Of a stretch of DNA of 64,000 bases, positions 27,739-36,339 are shown piece after piece. Each line of letters starts with the position of its first letter. The first letter of the stretch is position 1. A model generated the notes under the pieces. The model had not been told where the DNA came from and ran no database searches. It saw nothing but the letters and a program-made list of their open reading frames with translations. The stretch covers positions 372,001 through 436,000 of the forward strand of contig NZ_FTOM01000001.1 of NCBI RefSeq assembly GCF_900156695.1, read 5' to 3'. This stretch comes from Phaeovulum vinaykumarii (lineage in GTDB: Bacteria > Pseudomonadota > Alphaproteobacteria > Rhodobacterales > Rhodobacteraceae). A program made the position numbers and the translations under genes.

Positions 27739-28857
27739 TCAGCCGCCCAGGATCTTGCGGAACCGCCCCAGCACGATCGCCACGGCCACCGCCGCCATGG
27801 CTGCCATCATCGCCATCTCGCCCCAGACCAGCGCCAGCCCCGCCCCGCGATAGAGCACCGCCTGGGCGAAGATCACGAAATGCGTCGCCGGCGAGATCGC
27901 GCGCAGCACCCATTGCAGCCATTCGGGCATCGATTCGAGCGGCGTCATCCCCCCCGACAACAGGATCATGATGACCATGACCGGGATCACCAGCAGCCCG
28001 AACTGCCCCATGTTGCGCGTAAACGACGCCATCAGCAGCCCGAGGCTGGCCACCGCCACGACATAGATCGCCGCCCCCGCCGCATAGAGCGCCACCGACC
28101 CCGCCACCGGCACCCCCATCACCCCCTGCACCACGACGATCAGGCTGAGAAGCGAGGCCCCCAGGATCACCGCCCCCGAGGCCAGGATCTTCGAGAAGAC
28201 GATCTCGTGCGGGCGCACGGGCATCACCAGCACATGTTCGATCGTGCCGTGCTCGCGCTCGCGGATCAGCGAGGCACCCGACAGGATCAGCATCAGGATG
28301 GTGACGTTGTTCATCAGCTGCATGACCGCCGAGAACCAGCGCGAGGTCAGGTTGGGGTTGAAGCGGTTGCGGAAGACCACATCGACAAGGGCGGTGCCGT
28401 CCGCGCCCGGCGCGCGCCAGCGGGCCAGCTCCTGCGCCAGCACCTGCCGCAGGAAGGTCGCGCCATTGCCCGCCTGCGCGACCGCCGTCGCATCGACCAG
28501 CACCATCAGCTCGGCGTCATGACCGGCCCTCAGGTCGCGTTCGAAATCGGGCGGGATGGCCAGGACCAGCACCTCGCGGCCGTCGCGCTGGGCGGCTTCG
28601 GCCTCGGCCGGGCCGAGAAGCGCCGGCGTGGCAAAAAGCGGCGGCTGGATCGCGTCGATCAGGCGGGCCGACAGCTGGGAATGGTCCTCGTCGATGACGG
28701 CGACGGACAGGTGGTCGATCTCGGTGCTGGCGGCATCCGAGACCAGCCAGACCGCCAGCGTGAAGACATAGGCGATCAGCACCAGCATCACCCGGTCACC
28801 GCGGATCGCGCGCAGCTCCTTGCCGGTCAGCCACAGGATGTTCTTGAGGCTTCGCAT
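27739..28857 (-). CDS. ABC exporter permease (ABC-2 type, YhhJ-like)
   Basis: A 372-residue membrane protein. It has an N-terminal helix (VMLVLIAYVFTLAVWLVSDA), a large periplasmic domain (~50-180), and then five or so helices. The conserved loop REREHGTIEHVLVMPVRPHEIVFSK is typical of ABC-2 permeases. It is the last gene of an HlyD-ATPase/permease-permease operon resembling yhiI-rbbA-yhhJ. It probably forms the export channel together with the C-terminal half of the upstream protein. Confidence 0.9.
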   Translation of the reverse strand: MRSLKNILWLTGKELRAIRGDRVMLVLIAYVFTLAVWLVSDAASTEIDHLSVAVIDEDHSQLSARLIDAIQPPLFATPALLGPAEAEAAQRDGREVLVLAIPPDFERDLRAGHDAELMVLVDATAVAQAGNGATFLRQVLAQELARWRAPGADGTALVDVVFRNRFNPNLTSRWFSAVMQLMNNVTILMLILSGASLIREREHGTIEHVLVMPVRPHEIVFSKILASGAVILGASLLSLIVVVQGVMGVPVAGSVALYAAGAAIYVVAVASLGLLMASFTRNMGQFGLLVIPVMVIMILLSGGMTPLESMPEWLQWVLRAISPATHFVIFAQAVLYRGAGLALVWGEMAMMAAMAAVAVAIVLGRFRKILGG

Positions 28858-28858
28858 G

Positions 28859-31660
28859 TCACGCCTCCTGCTTGCGCAAGGCCAGGATCGACAGGATCAG
28901 ATAGGCCCCGGCAAAGCCCGCCAGCGCCAGGATGCCGGTCGCGGCCTCGCTCCAGCCGAAGCCCTTGACGAAGGTGCCCACCGACACCGGCTGGAACCAC
29001 GCCCCCGGAAAGGCCTGCCCCAGCGCCCGCCCGGACGGTGCCAGCGACGACACCGGCACGATCAGCCCCGAGAAGTTGACCGTGGGAATGACCGACACCA
29101 CCGCCGTGGCAAAGACCGCCGCCACCTGCGAGGAGGTGAACGAGGAGACGAATTGCCCAAAGCCCGTCGTCGCCGTCACATAGAGAAGTGCAGCCAGCCC
29201 CAGCGCCGCCAGATTGCCCGTCAGCGGCACGCCAAAGATCCACAGCCCGATCCCCACCAGCATCCAGAAGGCCACCCAGGCCAGCACCAGATAGGGGATC
29301 TGCTTGCCGATCAGGAATTCGATCCGCCGCACCGGCGCCGAGCGGAAATTGGCGATGGTGCCGGTTTCCTTCTCGCGCACCACGCTGACGGCCGACATGA
29401 TCGCCGGGATCAGCATCAGGATCAGCATCAGGACCGAGGGCACCATCGCATGGGCGCTCTTGAAGGCCTGGTTGAACAGATAGCGCGTCTCGATCGTGAC
29501 CGGATCGGCGGTGCCCAGCCCCTCTTCGGTCGCGGCCTTGTCGGCGAAATCCTCCAGAACCCCCAGCGCATAGCCGCGCGCTGTCTCGGCGCGGAAGGGC
29601 ATCGCCCCATCGACCCAGAGCGAGATCTCCGGCACGTCGCCGCGGTGCAGGTCGCGCCCGAACCCGTCGGGGATCTCGAGCGCCAGCGTCAGCCCGCCCA
29701 GCCCCATGCGCGCGTCGATGTCGGCGGGGCCGGTCAGGTCGGGCTTCTGCTCGAACTGACGGATCGCGGTGAAGGCATCGACCAGACGGCGGCTTTCGGC
29801 GCTGCGGTCAAGATCGTTGACCGCAAGGCTCAGCCGGTCGACGTCGAAGGAAATGCCGAAGCCCATCGCCAGCAACAGCACCACCGGCCCCACCAGCGCA
29901 AAGAACAGCCGGATCGGGTCGCGCGTCAATTCCAGCGTCTCGCGCCAGCTATAGGCCATGAGCCGGCGCAGCCCCGCCGGCAGACCCGCGCGCCGCCGCG
30001 TCTCGGGGCCCTGGGGAATGAGGGCCGCCGTTGCAGCCGTTTCGGGGGCCGTCTCGGAAGGCGTCTGGGGGGGCGTCTGGGGGTGCGGCGCGTCGCCCGC
30101 GCCCTCGGCCTCGAGCACGTCGATGAAGGCGGCCTCCAGGCTCTCGGCCCCGCGCCGCGCCACGATCTCGGCGGGCGGGCCCACCTCGAGAACACGCCCC
30201 GCATGCATCAGCGAGATGCGGTCGCAGCGCTCGGCCTCGTTCATGAAATGGGTCGAGATGAAGATGGTCACGCCGCGGTCGCGCGACAGCGACATCAGGC
30301 GCACCCAGAATTCGTCCCGCGCGATCGGATCGACGCCCGAGGTCGGCTCGTCGAGGATCAGCACCTTGGGTTCGTGGATCATCGCCACGGCCAGTTGCAA
30401 GCGCTGGCGCAGCCCCAGCGGCAGGCTGTCGGGCATGGCGCCGGCCACCTCGGCCAGGGCGAATTCCTCCAGCACCTCGGCGATCCGCGCGGCCCGCCGT
30501 TCGGGCGCCACGCCGTAAAGGCGCGCGTGCAGGACCAGGTTCTGGCGCACCGTGAGTTCGGAATAGAGCGAGAAGTTCTGCGACATGTAGCCGATGCGCA
30601 GCCGCGCTTCGACATCGGCCGCCCCCAGCGGCGCCCCGAAGAGACGCGTCGTGCCCGCGCTGGGGTCCAGAAGGCCGGTCAGCATCTTCATTGTCGTGGT
30701 CTTGCCGCAGCCGTTCGAGCCCAGAAAGCCGAAGATCTCGCCCTCGGGGATGCGGAAGCTCACGTTGTCGACGGCGGTGAAATCGCCGAACCTGCGGGTC
30801 AGCCCCTCGGCCTCGATGGCGATGCGCGCGCCGGCATGATCGCGCGGGCGCAGTTCGACCTTGCCGCCGCGGGCGCGCCGGGTCGGCGGCAGAAGCGCCA
30901 CGAAGGCCGCCTCGAGCGTGGCTTCGCCGGTGCGCGCGCGCAAATCGTCCGGCGTGCCGGTGGCGATCACCTGCCCGTCGTCCAGCGCCGCGATCCAGTC
31001 GAAGCGGTCGGCCTCTTCCATATAGGCGGTGGCGGTCAGCACGCTCATGCCCGGCCGCTCGGCGCGGATCGTGTCGATCAGCTCCCAGAACTGGCGGCGC
31101 GACAGCGGGTCGACCCCGGTCGTGGGCTCGTCAAGGATCAGAAGGTCAGGGTCATGCAGAAGCGCCGCGCACAGCCCCAGCTTCTGTTTCATACCCCCCG
31201 ACAGCTTGCCCGCCGGCCGGTCGGGAAAGGGCGCAAGGCCGGTGGCCGCCAGCAGCCGGTCGATGCGGTGCGCGCGCTCCTGCGGCGCCTGTCCGAACAG
31301 CCGGCTGAAGAATTCAAGGTTCTCGCGCACGCTGAGCGTGGGGTAGAGATTGCGCCCCAGCCCCTGGGGCATGTAGGCGATGCGCGCCGCCGAGGCCGCG
31401 CGGTGGCGCCGGTCGGCCATGTCGCCACCCAGAACCTGCACGCGCCCCGTTTGCAGCCGGCGCACCCCCGCGACCAGCGCCAGCAGCGTGGACTTGCCCA
31501 CGCCGTCGGGCCCGATCAGCCCGGCCATGACGCCGGCGGGAATATCCAGATCCACCCCTCCCGCGTCGCCGCCCAGCGCTTGCGTCGCACCATAAAGATG
31601 GCGCACGCCGGCCAGACGCGCGACGGCTTCGCCCGGATCCGGGCGGGCAAGAACCTCCAT
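28859..31660 (-). CDS. Fused double-ATPase ABC exporter with permease domain (RbbA/YhiH-like)
   Basis: About 933 residues with two ATPase domains and an ABC-2 membrane domain in one chain. ATPase 1 has Walker A GPDGVGKSTL and Walker B LLILDEPTTGVDPLSR. ATPase 2 has GSNGCGKTTTMK and VLILDEPTSGVDPIAR. The C-terminal part from about residue 560 starts with SWRETLELTRDPIRLFFA and contains about six helices. The E. coli homologue RbbA has been linked to ribosomes, but the operon context suits an exporter. ATG 31660 follows GGGGTGAGGTG; a GTG one codon earlier is also possible. It is two bases upstream of the permease gene. Confidence 0.9.
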   Translation of the reverse strand: MEVLARPDPGEAVARLAGVRHLYGATQALGGDAGGVDLDIPAGVMAGLIGPDGVGKSTLLALVAGVRRLQTGRVQVLGGDMADRRHRAASAARIAYMPQGLGRNLYPTLSVRENLEFFSRLFGQAPQERAHRIDRLLAATGLAPFPDRPAGKLSGGMKQKLGLCAALLHDPDLLILDEPTTGVDPLSRRQFWELIDTIRAERPGMSVLTATAYMEEADRFDWIAALDDGQVIATGTPDDLRARTGEATLEAAFVALLPPTRRARGGKVELRPRDHAGARIAIEAEGLTRRFGDFTAVDNVSFRIPEGEIFGFLGSNGCGKTTTMKMLTGLLDPSAGTTRLFGAPLGAADVEARLRIGYMSQNFSLYSELTVRQNLVLHARLYGVAPERRAARIAEVLEEFALAEVAGAMPDSLPLGLRQRLQLAVAMIHEPKVLILDEPTSGVDPIARDEFWVRLMSLSRDRGVTIFISTHFMNEAERCDRISLMHAGRVLEVGPPAEIVARRGAESLEAAFIDVLEAEGAGDAPHPQTPPQTPSETAPETAATAALIPQGPETRRRAGLPAGLRRLMAYSWRETLELTRDPIRLFFALVGPVVLLLAMGFGISFDVDRLSLAVNDLDRSAESRRLVDAFTAIRQFEQKPDLTGPADIDARMGLGGLTLALEIPDGFGRDLHRGDVPEISLWVDGAMPFRAETARGYALGVLEDFADKAATEEGLGTADPVTIETRYLFNQAFKSAHAMVPSVLMLILMLIPAIMSAVSVVREKETGTIANFRSAPVRRIEFLIGKQIPYLVLAWVAFWMLVGIGLWIFGVPLTGNLAALGLAALLYVTATTGFGQFVSSFTSSQVAAVFATAVVSVIPTVNFSGLIVPVSSLAPSGRALGQAFPGAWFQPVSVGTFVKGFGWSEAATGILALAGFAGAYLILSILALRKQEA

Positions 31661-31664
31661 CACC

Positions 31665-32678
31665 TCACCCCGGAACGTTGACGGCCAGATCGGCGGGCCA
31701 GTCGGCCTCGGGGGTGGCGCGCACGAAGCCGAGGCCGCGCACCCCCACCTTCACCTGATCGGCATAGCGCACCAGCAGATCGCGCGGCACCGACAGCTTG
31801 ACGCGGAACACCAGATCCTCGCGTTCCTCGGCGGTCTCGACCGCCTTGGGCGTGAACTGCGCCTGGGGCGCGATGAAGGTCACATGCGCGGGCACCACGA
31901 TCTGCGGGATCGGGTCCAGCACCATCCGGGCCTCGTCGCCCATCGCCAGGATGCCCACCACCGAAGCCGGCAGATAGATGTTCATGTAGACATCGGTCAG
32001 ATCGAGCAGCGTGACCACCGGCGTTCCGGCCGCGATCACCTCGCCGGGTTCGTGCAGCCGATAGAGCACCCGACCCCGGATCGGCGCGCGGATGGTCAGA
32101 TCGTCCAGCGCGATCTCGGCCTGTTTCAGCTGGGCCTCGGCGGCCGCGATCAGCGCGGTGCCATTCTCGACCTGTGCGCGCGCCGCCGCCAGCGCGGCCT
32201 CGGCCGCGGTCAGCGCATTGGTGGCGTCATCCAGCTGGGCCTGCGCGGCATGACCATCGGCATGAAGCTTGCGCACCCGCGCAAGCGTGGTGCGCGCCAC
32301 ATCGCGCGCGCTCTCGGCCTGCATCACGGCGGCCTCGGCCTGGGCACGGGCCGCGCGCGCCTGAAGCACCGACGCCTTGGCCGCCAGAACCCGGGCCTGC
32401 GCGTCGCGGTCGTCGATCCGCGCCAGAACGTCGCCGGCCTCGACCATCGTGCCCTCGGCGGCGGTGACCTCGGTCAGCCGGCCCCCGAACTTGCCCGCCA
32501 CGTCGATGCTCTGCGCCTCGATCCGCCCGTTCGAACGCGCGATCCCCACGGCCTCGTCCACCCCCGAGAACCGCGCGATCAGCGCATCGAAGGCGCCCTC
32601 GGCCCGAAGCGGCGCCGGCAGGACCAGCCCGCAGACCAGGGCCAGACCAAGAAAACGGGAAATGCGGGATCGGGTCAC
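31665..32678 (-). CDS. HlyD-family membrane-fusion/adaptor protein of the ABC exporter
   Basis: A 337-residue periplasmic adaptor starting at GTG 32676-32678 behind AAGGAGG. It has a signal sequence (FLGLALVCGLVLPAPLRAE), a split lipoyl/biotinyl-like domain (FGGRLTEVTAAEGTMVEAGDVLARID and DLTIRAPIRGRVLYRLHEPGEVIAAG), and a long coiled-coil hairpin rich in Ala/Gln/Glu between them. It links the inner-membrane exporter to an outer-membrane or periplasmic exit. It is the first gene of the operon. Confidence 0.9.
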   Translation of the reverse strand: MTRSRISRFLGLALVCGLVLPAPLRAEGAFDALIARFSGVDEAVGIARSNGRIEAQSIDVAGKFGGRLTEVTAAEGTMVEAGDVLARIDDRDAQARVLAAKASVLQARAARAQAEAAVMQAESARDVARTTLARVRKLHADGHAAQAQLDDATNALTAAEAALAAARAQVENGTALIAAAEAQLKQAEIALDDLTIRAPIRGRVLYRLHEPGEVIAAGTPVVTLLDLTDVYMNIYLPASVVGILAMGDEARMVLDPIPQIVVPAHVTFIAPQAQFTPKAVETAEEREDLVFRVKLSVPRDLLVRYADQVKVGVRGLGFVRATPEADWPADLAVNVPG

Positions 32679-32806
32679 GACAGCCTCCTTGCTGGGACGG
32701 GCGCCGGATCGCGGCGCGGCGGGAAGACCGGACGGGCGGGGGCCGGTTCGGGGCGATCAAACGCCCGCTTGCGGGAAATGTCGAGTCCCGCCCCGCACCT
32801 TTATGT

Positions 32807-32820
32807 TGACAATATCGTCA
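32807..32820. promoter_or_regulatory. Near-palindromic operator in the divergent region
   Basis: TGACAATATCGTCA is a palindrome except for one mismatched pair. It overlaps a TTGACA (-35-like, 32806-32811) facing the lipoprotein gene, and a second ATCGTCA follows at 32831-32837. It lies between the divergent exporter operon and lipoprotein gene and near a TetR gene. The binding protein is unknown. Confidence 0.45.
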
Positions 32821-32875
32821 CAATGATGGAATCGTCATGCTAAAGCCGAAACCGGCCTTCGACAGGAGAAAACCG

Positions 32876-33055
32876 ATGAAGACGACCCCCCTTCTTGCCC
32901 TTGCCGCGCTGGGCGTCCTGGCGGCCGGCTGTGCCGAAACGGGCAAATACCCGCTGACCGGCTGCGACCCGAACAGCCAATATCCGCTGAGCTGTGCCCC
33001 CATGACCCCGGCCGACCCGGTGGTTCCGGACAAGCCCAACGCCCATCTGCCCTGA
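32876..33055 (+). CDS. Small lipoprotein
   Basis: A 59-residue precursor from ATG 32876, behind CAGGAGAAAA. The signal peptide ends in the lipobox VLAAGC (MKTTPLLALAALGVLAAGC), so the cysteine would be lipidated. The mature protein is about 41 residues, proline-rich, with two more cysteines (GCDPNSQYPLSC). The function is unknown. It is possibly controlled with the divergent exporter operon. Confidence 0.75.
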   Translation: MKTTPLLALAALGVLAAGCAETGKYPLTGCDPNSQYPLSCAPMTPADPVVPDKPNAHLP

Positions 33056-33196
33056 GGCGCCCGCCCCGGAACGCGCAGCCCCCCCCCGGCCGGACCGCCC
33101 ATGCGCCGCGCGCGGCGGGGGGGGTGCGCACCCCCGTCCGCGCCCCGTCCGTCCCCGGCGACCGCCTGGACCCTTGGAGGCCCCGCCCCGCCTGAT

Positions 33197-33949
33197 ATGG
33201 TTGCGCCCATGTGTCCGATGGATTCGCCCAGCCCCAAGCCGCCCCTGTCGGCCGTGCCCCCGCCGCAGGTCGTGGACCACCGTGTCCGCACCGCCGCCCG
33301 GCGCCGGGCAAACATGCGCAACCGGCTGATCGAAAGCGCGCTGATCGTCTTTGCCGAGAAGGGGCTGGACGGCACCGTGATCGACGACGTGATCCGCGCC
33401 GCGGGGGTGTCGCGCGGCACCTTCTACAAGTATTTCGTCTCGGTCCGCGAGGTGATGGTGGCGCTGAGCGCCGAGCTTTGCGACGAATTGCTGGGCTTTG
33501 TCGATGAGAGCCTGACCGGGATCGAGGCGCCCGATGCGCGCCTGGCGCTGGGCACCAGGCTCATCATCAACGCGGCCGGGGATTTCCCGCTGTTTGCCCG
33601 CTTCACCCAGGCCGCGGGCCTCGAGGCGGCGGGGCCCAACACCTTGATCTACACCTATCTTCCAAGCCATCTCGAAGACGGGATGCGCCAGGGCGCCTTT
33701 GCCCGGATGCCGTTGGCGGTGGCGCTCGATTTCATCACCGGGGCAGTGATCATCGCCATCACCCGCGCCGGCGGCCATGACGCCGCGGCCGCCTATCCGC
33801 GCGACATGGTGCGCAATCTGCTGCGCGGGCTGGGGGTGCCGGCGGCACGCGTCGAGACGCTCTGCGCGCTCGAGCCGCCCGATATGCACCTGCCGCCCGA
33901 AAGCCTGCTGGCCCGCGCCGAGATCCGCGCCCGCGATCTGGGGCGCTGA
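33197..33949 (+). CDS. TetR/AcrR-family transcriptional regulator
   Basis: About 250 residues. The N-terminal helix-turn-helix is LIESALIVFAEKGLDGTVIDDVIRAAGVSRGTFYKYF, a clear TetR pattern. The C-terminal ligand domain (LGTRLIINAAGDFPLFARFTQAAG) is less conserved. The start is uncertain: ATG 33197, 33209 and 33218 are all possible and none has a good ribosome site. It lies directly upstream of the RND efflux operon in the same orientation, and 270 bp from the divergent ABC exporter, so it may control either. Confidence 0.88.
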   Translation: MVAPMCPMDSPSPKPPLSAVPPPQVVDHRVRTAARRRANMRNRLIESALIVFAEKGLDGTVIDDVIRAAGVSRGTFYKYFVSVREVMVALSAELCDELLGFVDESLTGIEAPDARLALGTRLIINAAGDFPLFARFTQAAGLEAAGPNTLIYTYLPSHLEDGMRQGAFARMPLAVALDFITGAVIIAITRAGGHDAAAAYPRDMVRNLLRGLGVPAARVETLCALEPPDMHLPPESLLARAEIRARDLGR

Positions 33950-34102
33950 GCGCCCGCCGCTTTCACCCCCCCCGCGCGACCTACGCAACGAAAGACACCA
34001 CCCCGGCGGGTTTTTCGGTGATTTTCCGCCATGCCCCCCTAGACTGGGGACCATGACCGCCCCCAAGCCCCCATCCCACAAGCCCCCGTCCCGGAGCGCC
34101 CG

Positions 34103-35161
34103 ATGACCCCACGCCGCCTTGCCCCTGTCCTGCTCTGCCTTGCGCTGGCCCTTCCGGCCGCCGCCGACAGCCCGCTGGCGGTGCGTCTGGTCCGCGCCGC
34201 CGCTGCGCCCGACACGGTGACAATCGCGCTGAGCGGCGTGATCGAGGCCGCGCAATCGGTGCCCGTGGGCTTTCGCAGCGGCGGCCGGATCGTCGAGATC
34301 GCCGTCGATGTGGGCGCCAGCGTCACCGAAGGCCAGCTGCTGGCCCGCCTGGACGAAACCCAGGCGCGCGCCACCCTCGAGGCCGCGCGCGCCCAGCTTG
34401 CCGCCGCGCGCGCGCAGGCCGAACAGGAGCGCCAGGCGCGCGACCGTCTGGCCGGGCTGACGGCGCGGGGGGCGGCGACGCAGGCCGCGCTCGATGCCGC
34501 GACCCAGGATCTTCTGACCGCCCGCGCCGCGCGCGATCAGGCCGAGGCCGCCTTCGACAAGGCCCGGCAGGGGCTGGCCGACACCCGGCTGACCGCGCCC
34601 GTCGCCGGCATCGTGACCGACCGCCGCGCCGAAGCCGGCCAGATCGTCGGGGCGGCGCAGAACGTGCTGACGCTGGCGCAGGACGGGCTGCGCGAGGCGG
34701 TGTTCCATGCCCCCAATGCCGCCACGCTCGACAGCCTGACCGGGCGCGACGTGGTCCTGCGCACGCTGAACGGCCCGCCCTTGCAGGTCGCGGCCGTCAT
34801 CTCCGAGGTCGCGCCGATGGTCACCCCGCAGACCGGCACCGTGGCCGTCAAGGCGCGGCTGCGGCCGGGGCAGACACCGCCGGGCCTGGGCGCCGCGATT
34901 GCCGCACAGGTGGATCTGCCGCAGCCCGCGGGCGTGGCGCTGCCCGCATCGGCGCTGGTGACGGCGAAAGGTGCCCCCGCCGTCTGGACGGTGGACGAAA
35001 CCAGCCTGCGCGCGCGTCTCAGCCCGGTCGAGATCGCCCGGTTCTCGGAAACCGAGGTGCATCTGTCGGCAGGCGTGCTGCCCGGCGCGCTGGTCGTGGC
35101 GGTGGGGGCGCAGCTTCTTTATCCGGACCGCAAGGTGGCGCCGGTGGGAGCGCCGCAATGA
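34103..35161 (+). CDS. RND efflux periplasmic adaptor 1
   Basis: A 352-residue HlyD/AcrA-type adaptor with a signal peptide (LAPVLLCLALALPAAAD). The first lipoyl half is VPVGFRSGGRIVEIAVDVGASVTEGQLLARLDET and the second DTRLTAPVAGIVTDRRAEAGQIV, flanking an Ala-rich coiled coil. A beta-barrel/membrane-proximal part follows. Its stop overlaps the next adaptor's start as ATGA. Two adaptors in front of one RND pump is a known arrangement. Confidence 0.9.
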   Translation: MTPRRLAPVLLCLALALPAAADSPLAVRLVRAAAAPDTVTIALSGVIEAAQSVPVGFRSGGRIVEIAVDVGASVTEGQLLARLDETQARATLEAARAQLAAARAQAEQERQARDRLAGLTARGAATQAALDAATQDLLTARAARDQAEAAFDKARQGLADTRLTAPVAGIVTDRRAEAGQIVGAAQNVLTLAQDGLREAVFHAPNAATLDSLTGRDVVLRTLNGPPLQVAAVISEVAPMVTPQTGTVAVKARLRPGQTPPGLGAAIAAQVDLPQPAGVALPASALVTAKGAPAVWTVDETSLRARLSPVEIARFSETEVHLSAGVLPGALVVAVGAQLLYPDRKVAPVGAPQ

Positions 35162-36339
35162 CCCGCCCCACCCCGCTTCCCCCGCCCGTTGGCGCCCGCA
35201 CGCCGTGGGGCCGCGCCCTGTCGGGGCTGGCGATGGTTCTGCCGGTGCTGATGCTGCTGGCCGCGCCCCCGCTGCGGGCCGAGGCCCCGGCGGACACCGC
35301 CCTGCCGGCGCCCGCGGCCACCGCCGCGCCGCGGCCCGTCGTCTCCGAGATCCTCAGCCCCGAGGGCACGCGCCGGCGCAGCTTTCCGGGCGTGATCGCG
35401 GCGGCGGTGGAAACGCCGCTGGGGTTCCAGACGGCGGGGCGGATCGCCACGCGTCCGGCGGGTCTGGGCGACCGCGTTGCATCGGGCGCGGTCCTGGCCA
35501 CGCTGGACCAGATCACGCTGGCCCAGGACGTGGCCGCCGCCCGCGCGGCCCTTTCGGCCGCCGAGGCCCGCGCCGATCTGGCTGAACAGACGCGGACGCG
35601 CGTGCGCGAGCTGCACCGCCGCGGCGTCAGCCCCGAGGCCCAGCTCGAGGCCGCCGAAGCCGGCGCCGACAGCGCCACCGCCAGCCTGCGCGCCGCCCGC
35701 GCCGATCTGGCCCGCGCCGAGGATGCCGCCCGCTTCGGCACGCTGCGCGCGCCCGCCGACGGGATCATCACCGCCGTGCTGGCCGAACCGGGCACCAATG
35801 TCACCCCCGGAACGCCGGTCCTGCAACTGGCCACCGATGCCGGCCGCGAAGCCGTCATCGACGTCCCCGAGGACGTCCTGACCCTGCTGGCCCCCGACGC
35901 CCGCTTTCGCATCATTCCCCGCGCCTTCGGCATGACTGCGCTGACCGGCCGGCTGCGCCTGATCGAGCCCGAGGCCGACAGCGGCACCCGCAGCCACCGT
36001 CTGCGCATCGCGCTGGACCCCGCCGGACACGCACCGCCGCGGCTGGGCACGCTGGTCACCGCGCGGCTTGAACGGCCCGACACGCCGGTGCTGACGCTGC
36101 CCGCCGCCGCGATCCTGCCCACGCCCGACGGCCCCGCGGTCTGGCGCGTGGACCCCGACCGGCGCGCCACGCGCACCGCGGTCACGCTGGGCGCGCCCAT
36201 CGCCGGACCCGGCGCCGACCGGGTTGTCGTATCCGGGGGCCTGGCCGAAGGCGACGAGATCGTGATCCGCGGCATCCATTCCATCTCCGAGGGCCAGCCG
36301 CTCGGACCACGCCAGACGGCGGGAGAGGACAGACCATGA
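35158..36339 (+). CDS. RND efflux periplasmic adaptor 2
   Basis: A 393-residue adaptor with an N-terminal hydrophobic signal (GLAMVLPVLMLLAAPPLRAEA). Lipoyl halves are TPLGFQTAGRIATRPAGLGDRV and RFGTLRAPADGIITAVLAEPGTNV, with a short coiled coil between (RAALSAAEARADLAEQTRTR). It ends with ISEGQPLGP. It overlaps both neighbours by ATGA, so all three efflux genes are translationally coupled. It may pair with adaptor 1 around the pump. Confidence 0.9.
   Translation: MTRPTPLPPPVGARTPWGRALSGLAMVLPVLMLLAAPPLRAEAPADTALPAPAATAAPRPVVSEILSPEGTRRRSFPGVIAAAVETPLGFQTAGRIATRPAGLGDRVASGAVLATLDQITLAQDVAAARAALSAAEARADLAEQTRTRVRELHRRGVSPEAQLEAAEAGADSATASLRAARADLARAEDAARFGTLRAPADGIITAVLAEPGTNVTPGTPVLQLATDAGREAVIDVPEDVLTLLAPDARFRIIPRAFGMTALTGRLRLIEPEADSGTRSHRLRIALDPAGHAPPRLGTLVTARLERPDTPVLTLPAAAILPTPDGPAVWRVDPDRRATRTAVTLGAPIAGPGADRVVVSGGLAEGDEIVIRGIHSISEGQPLGPRQTAGEDRP

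Noticed and set aside
28820-31681. 953-codon plus-strand ORF opposite the RbbA-like gene
   Set aside because: It mirrors the double-ATPase gene, which has all ABC motifs; the plus-strand product is low-complexity.
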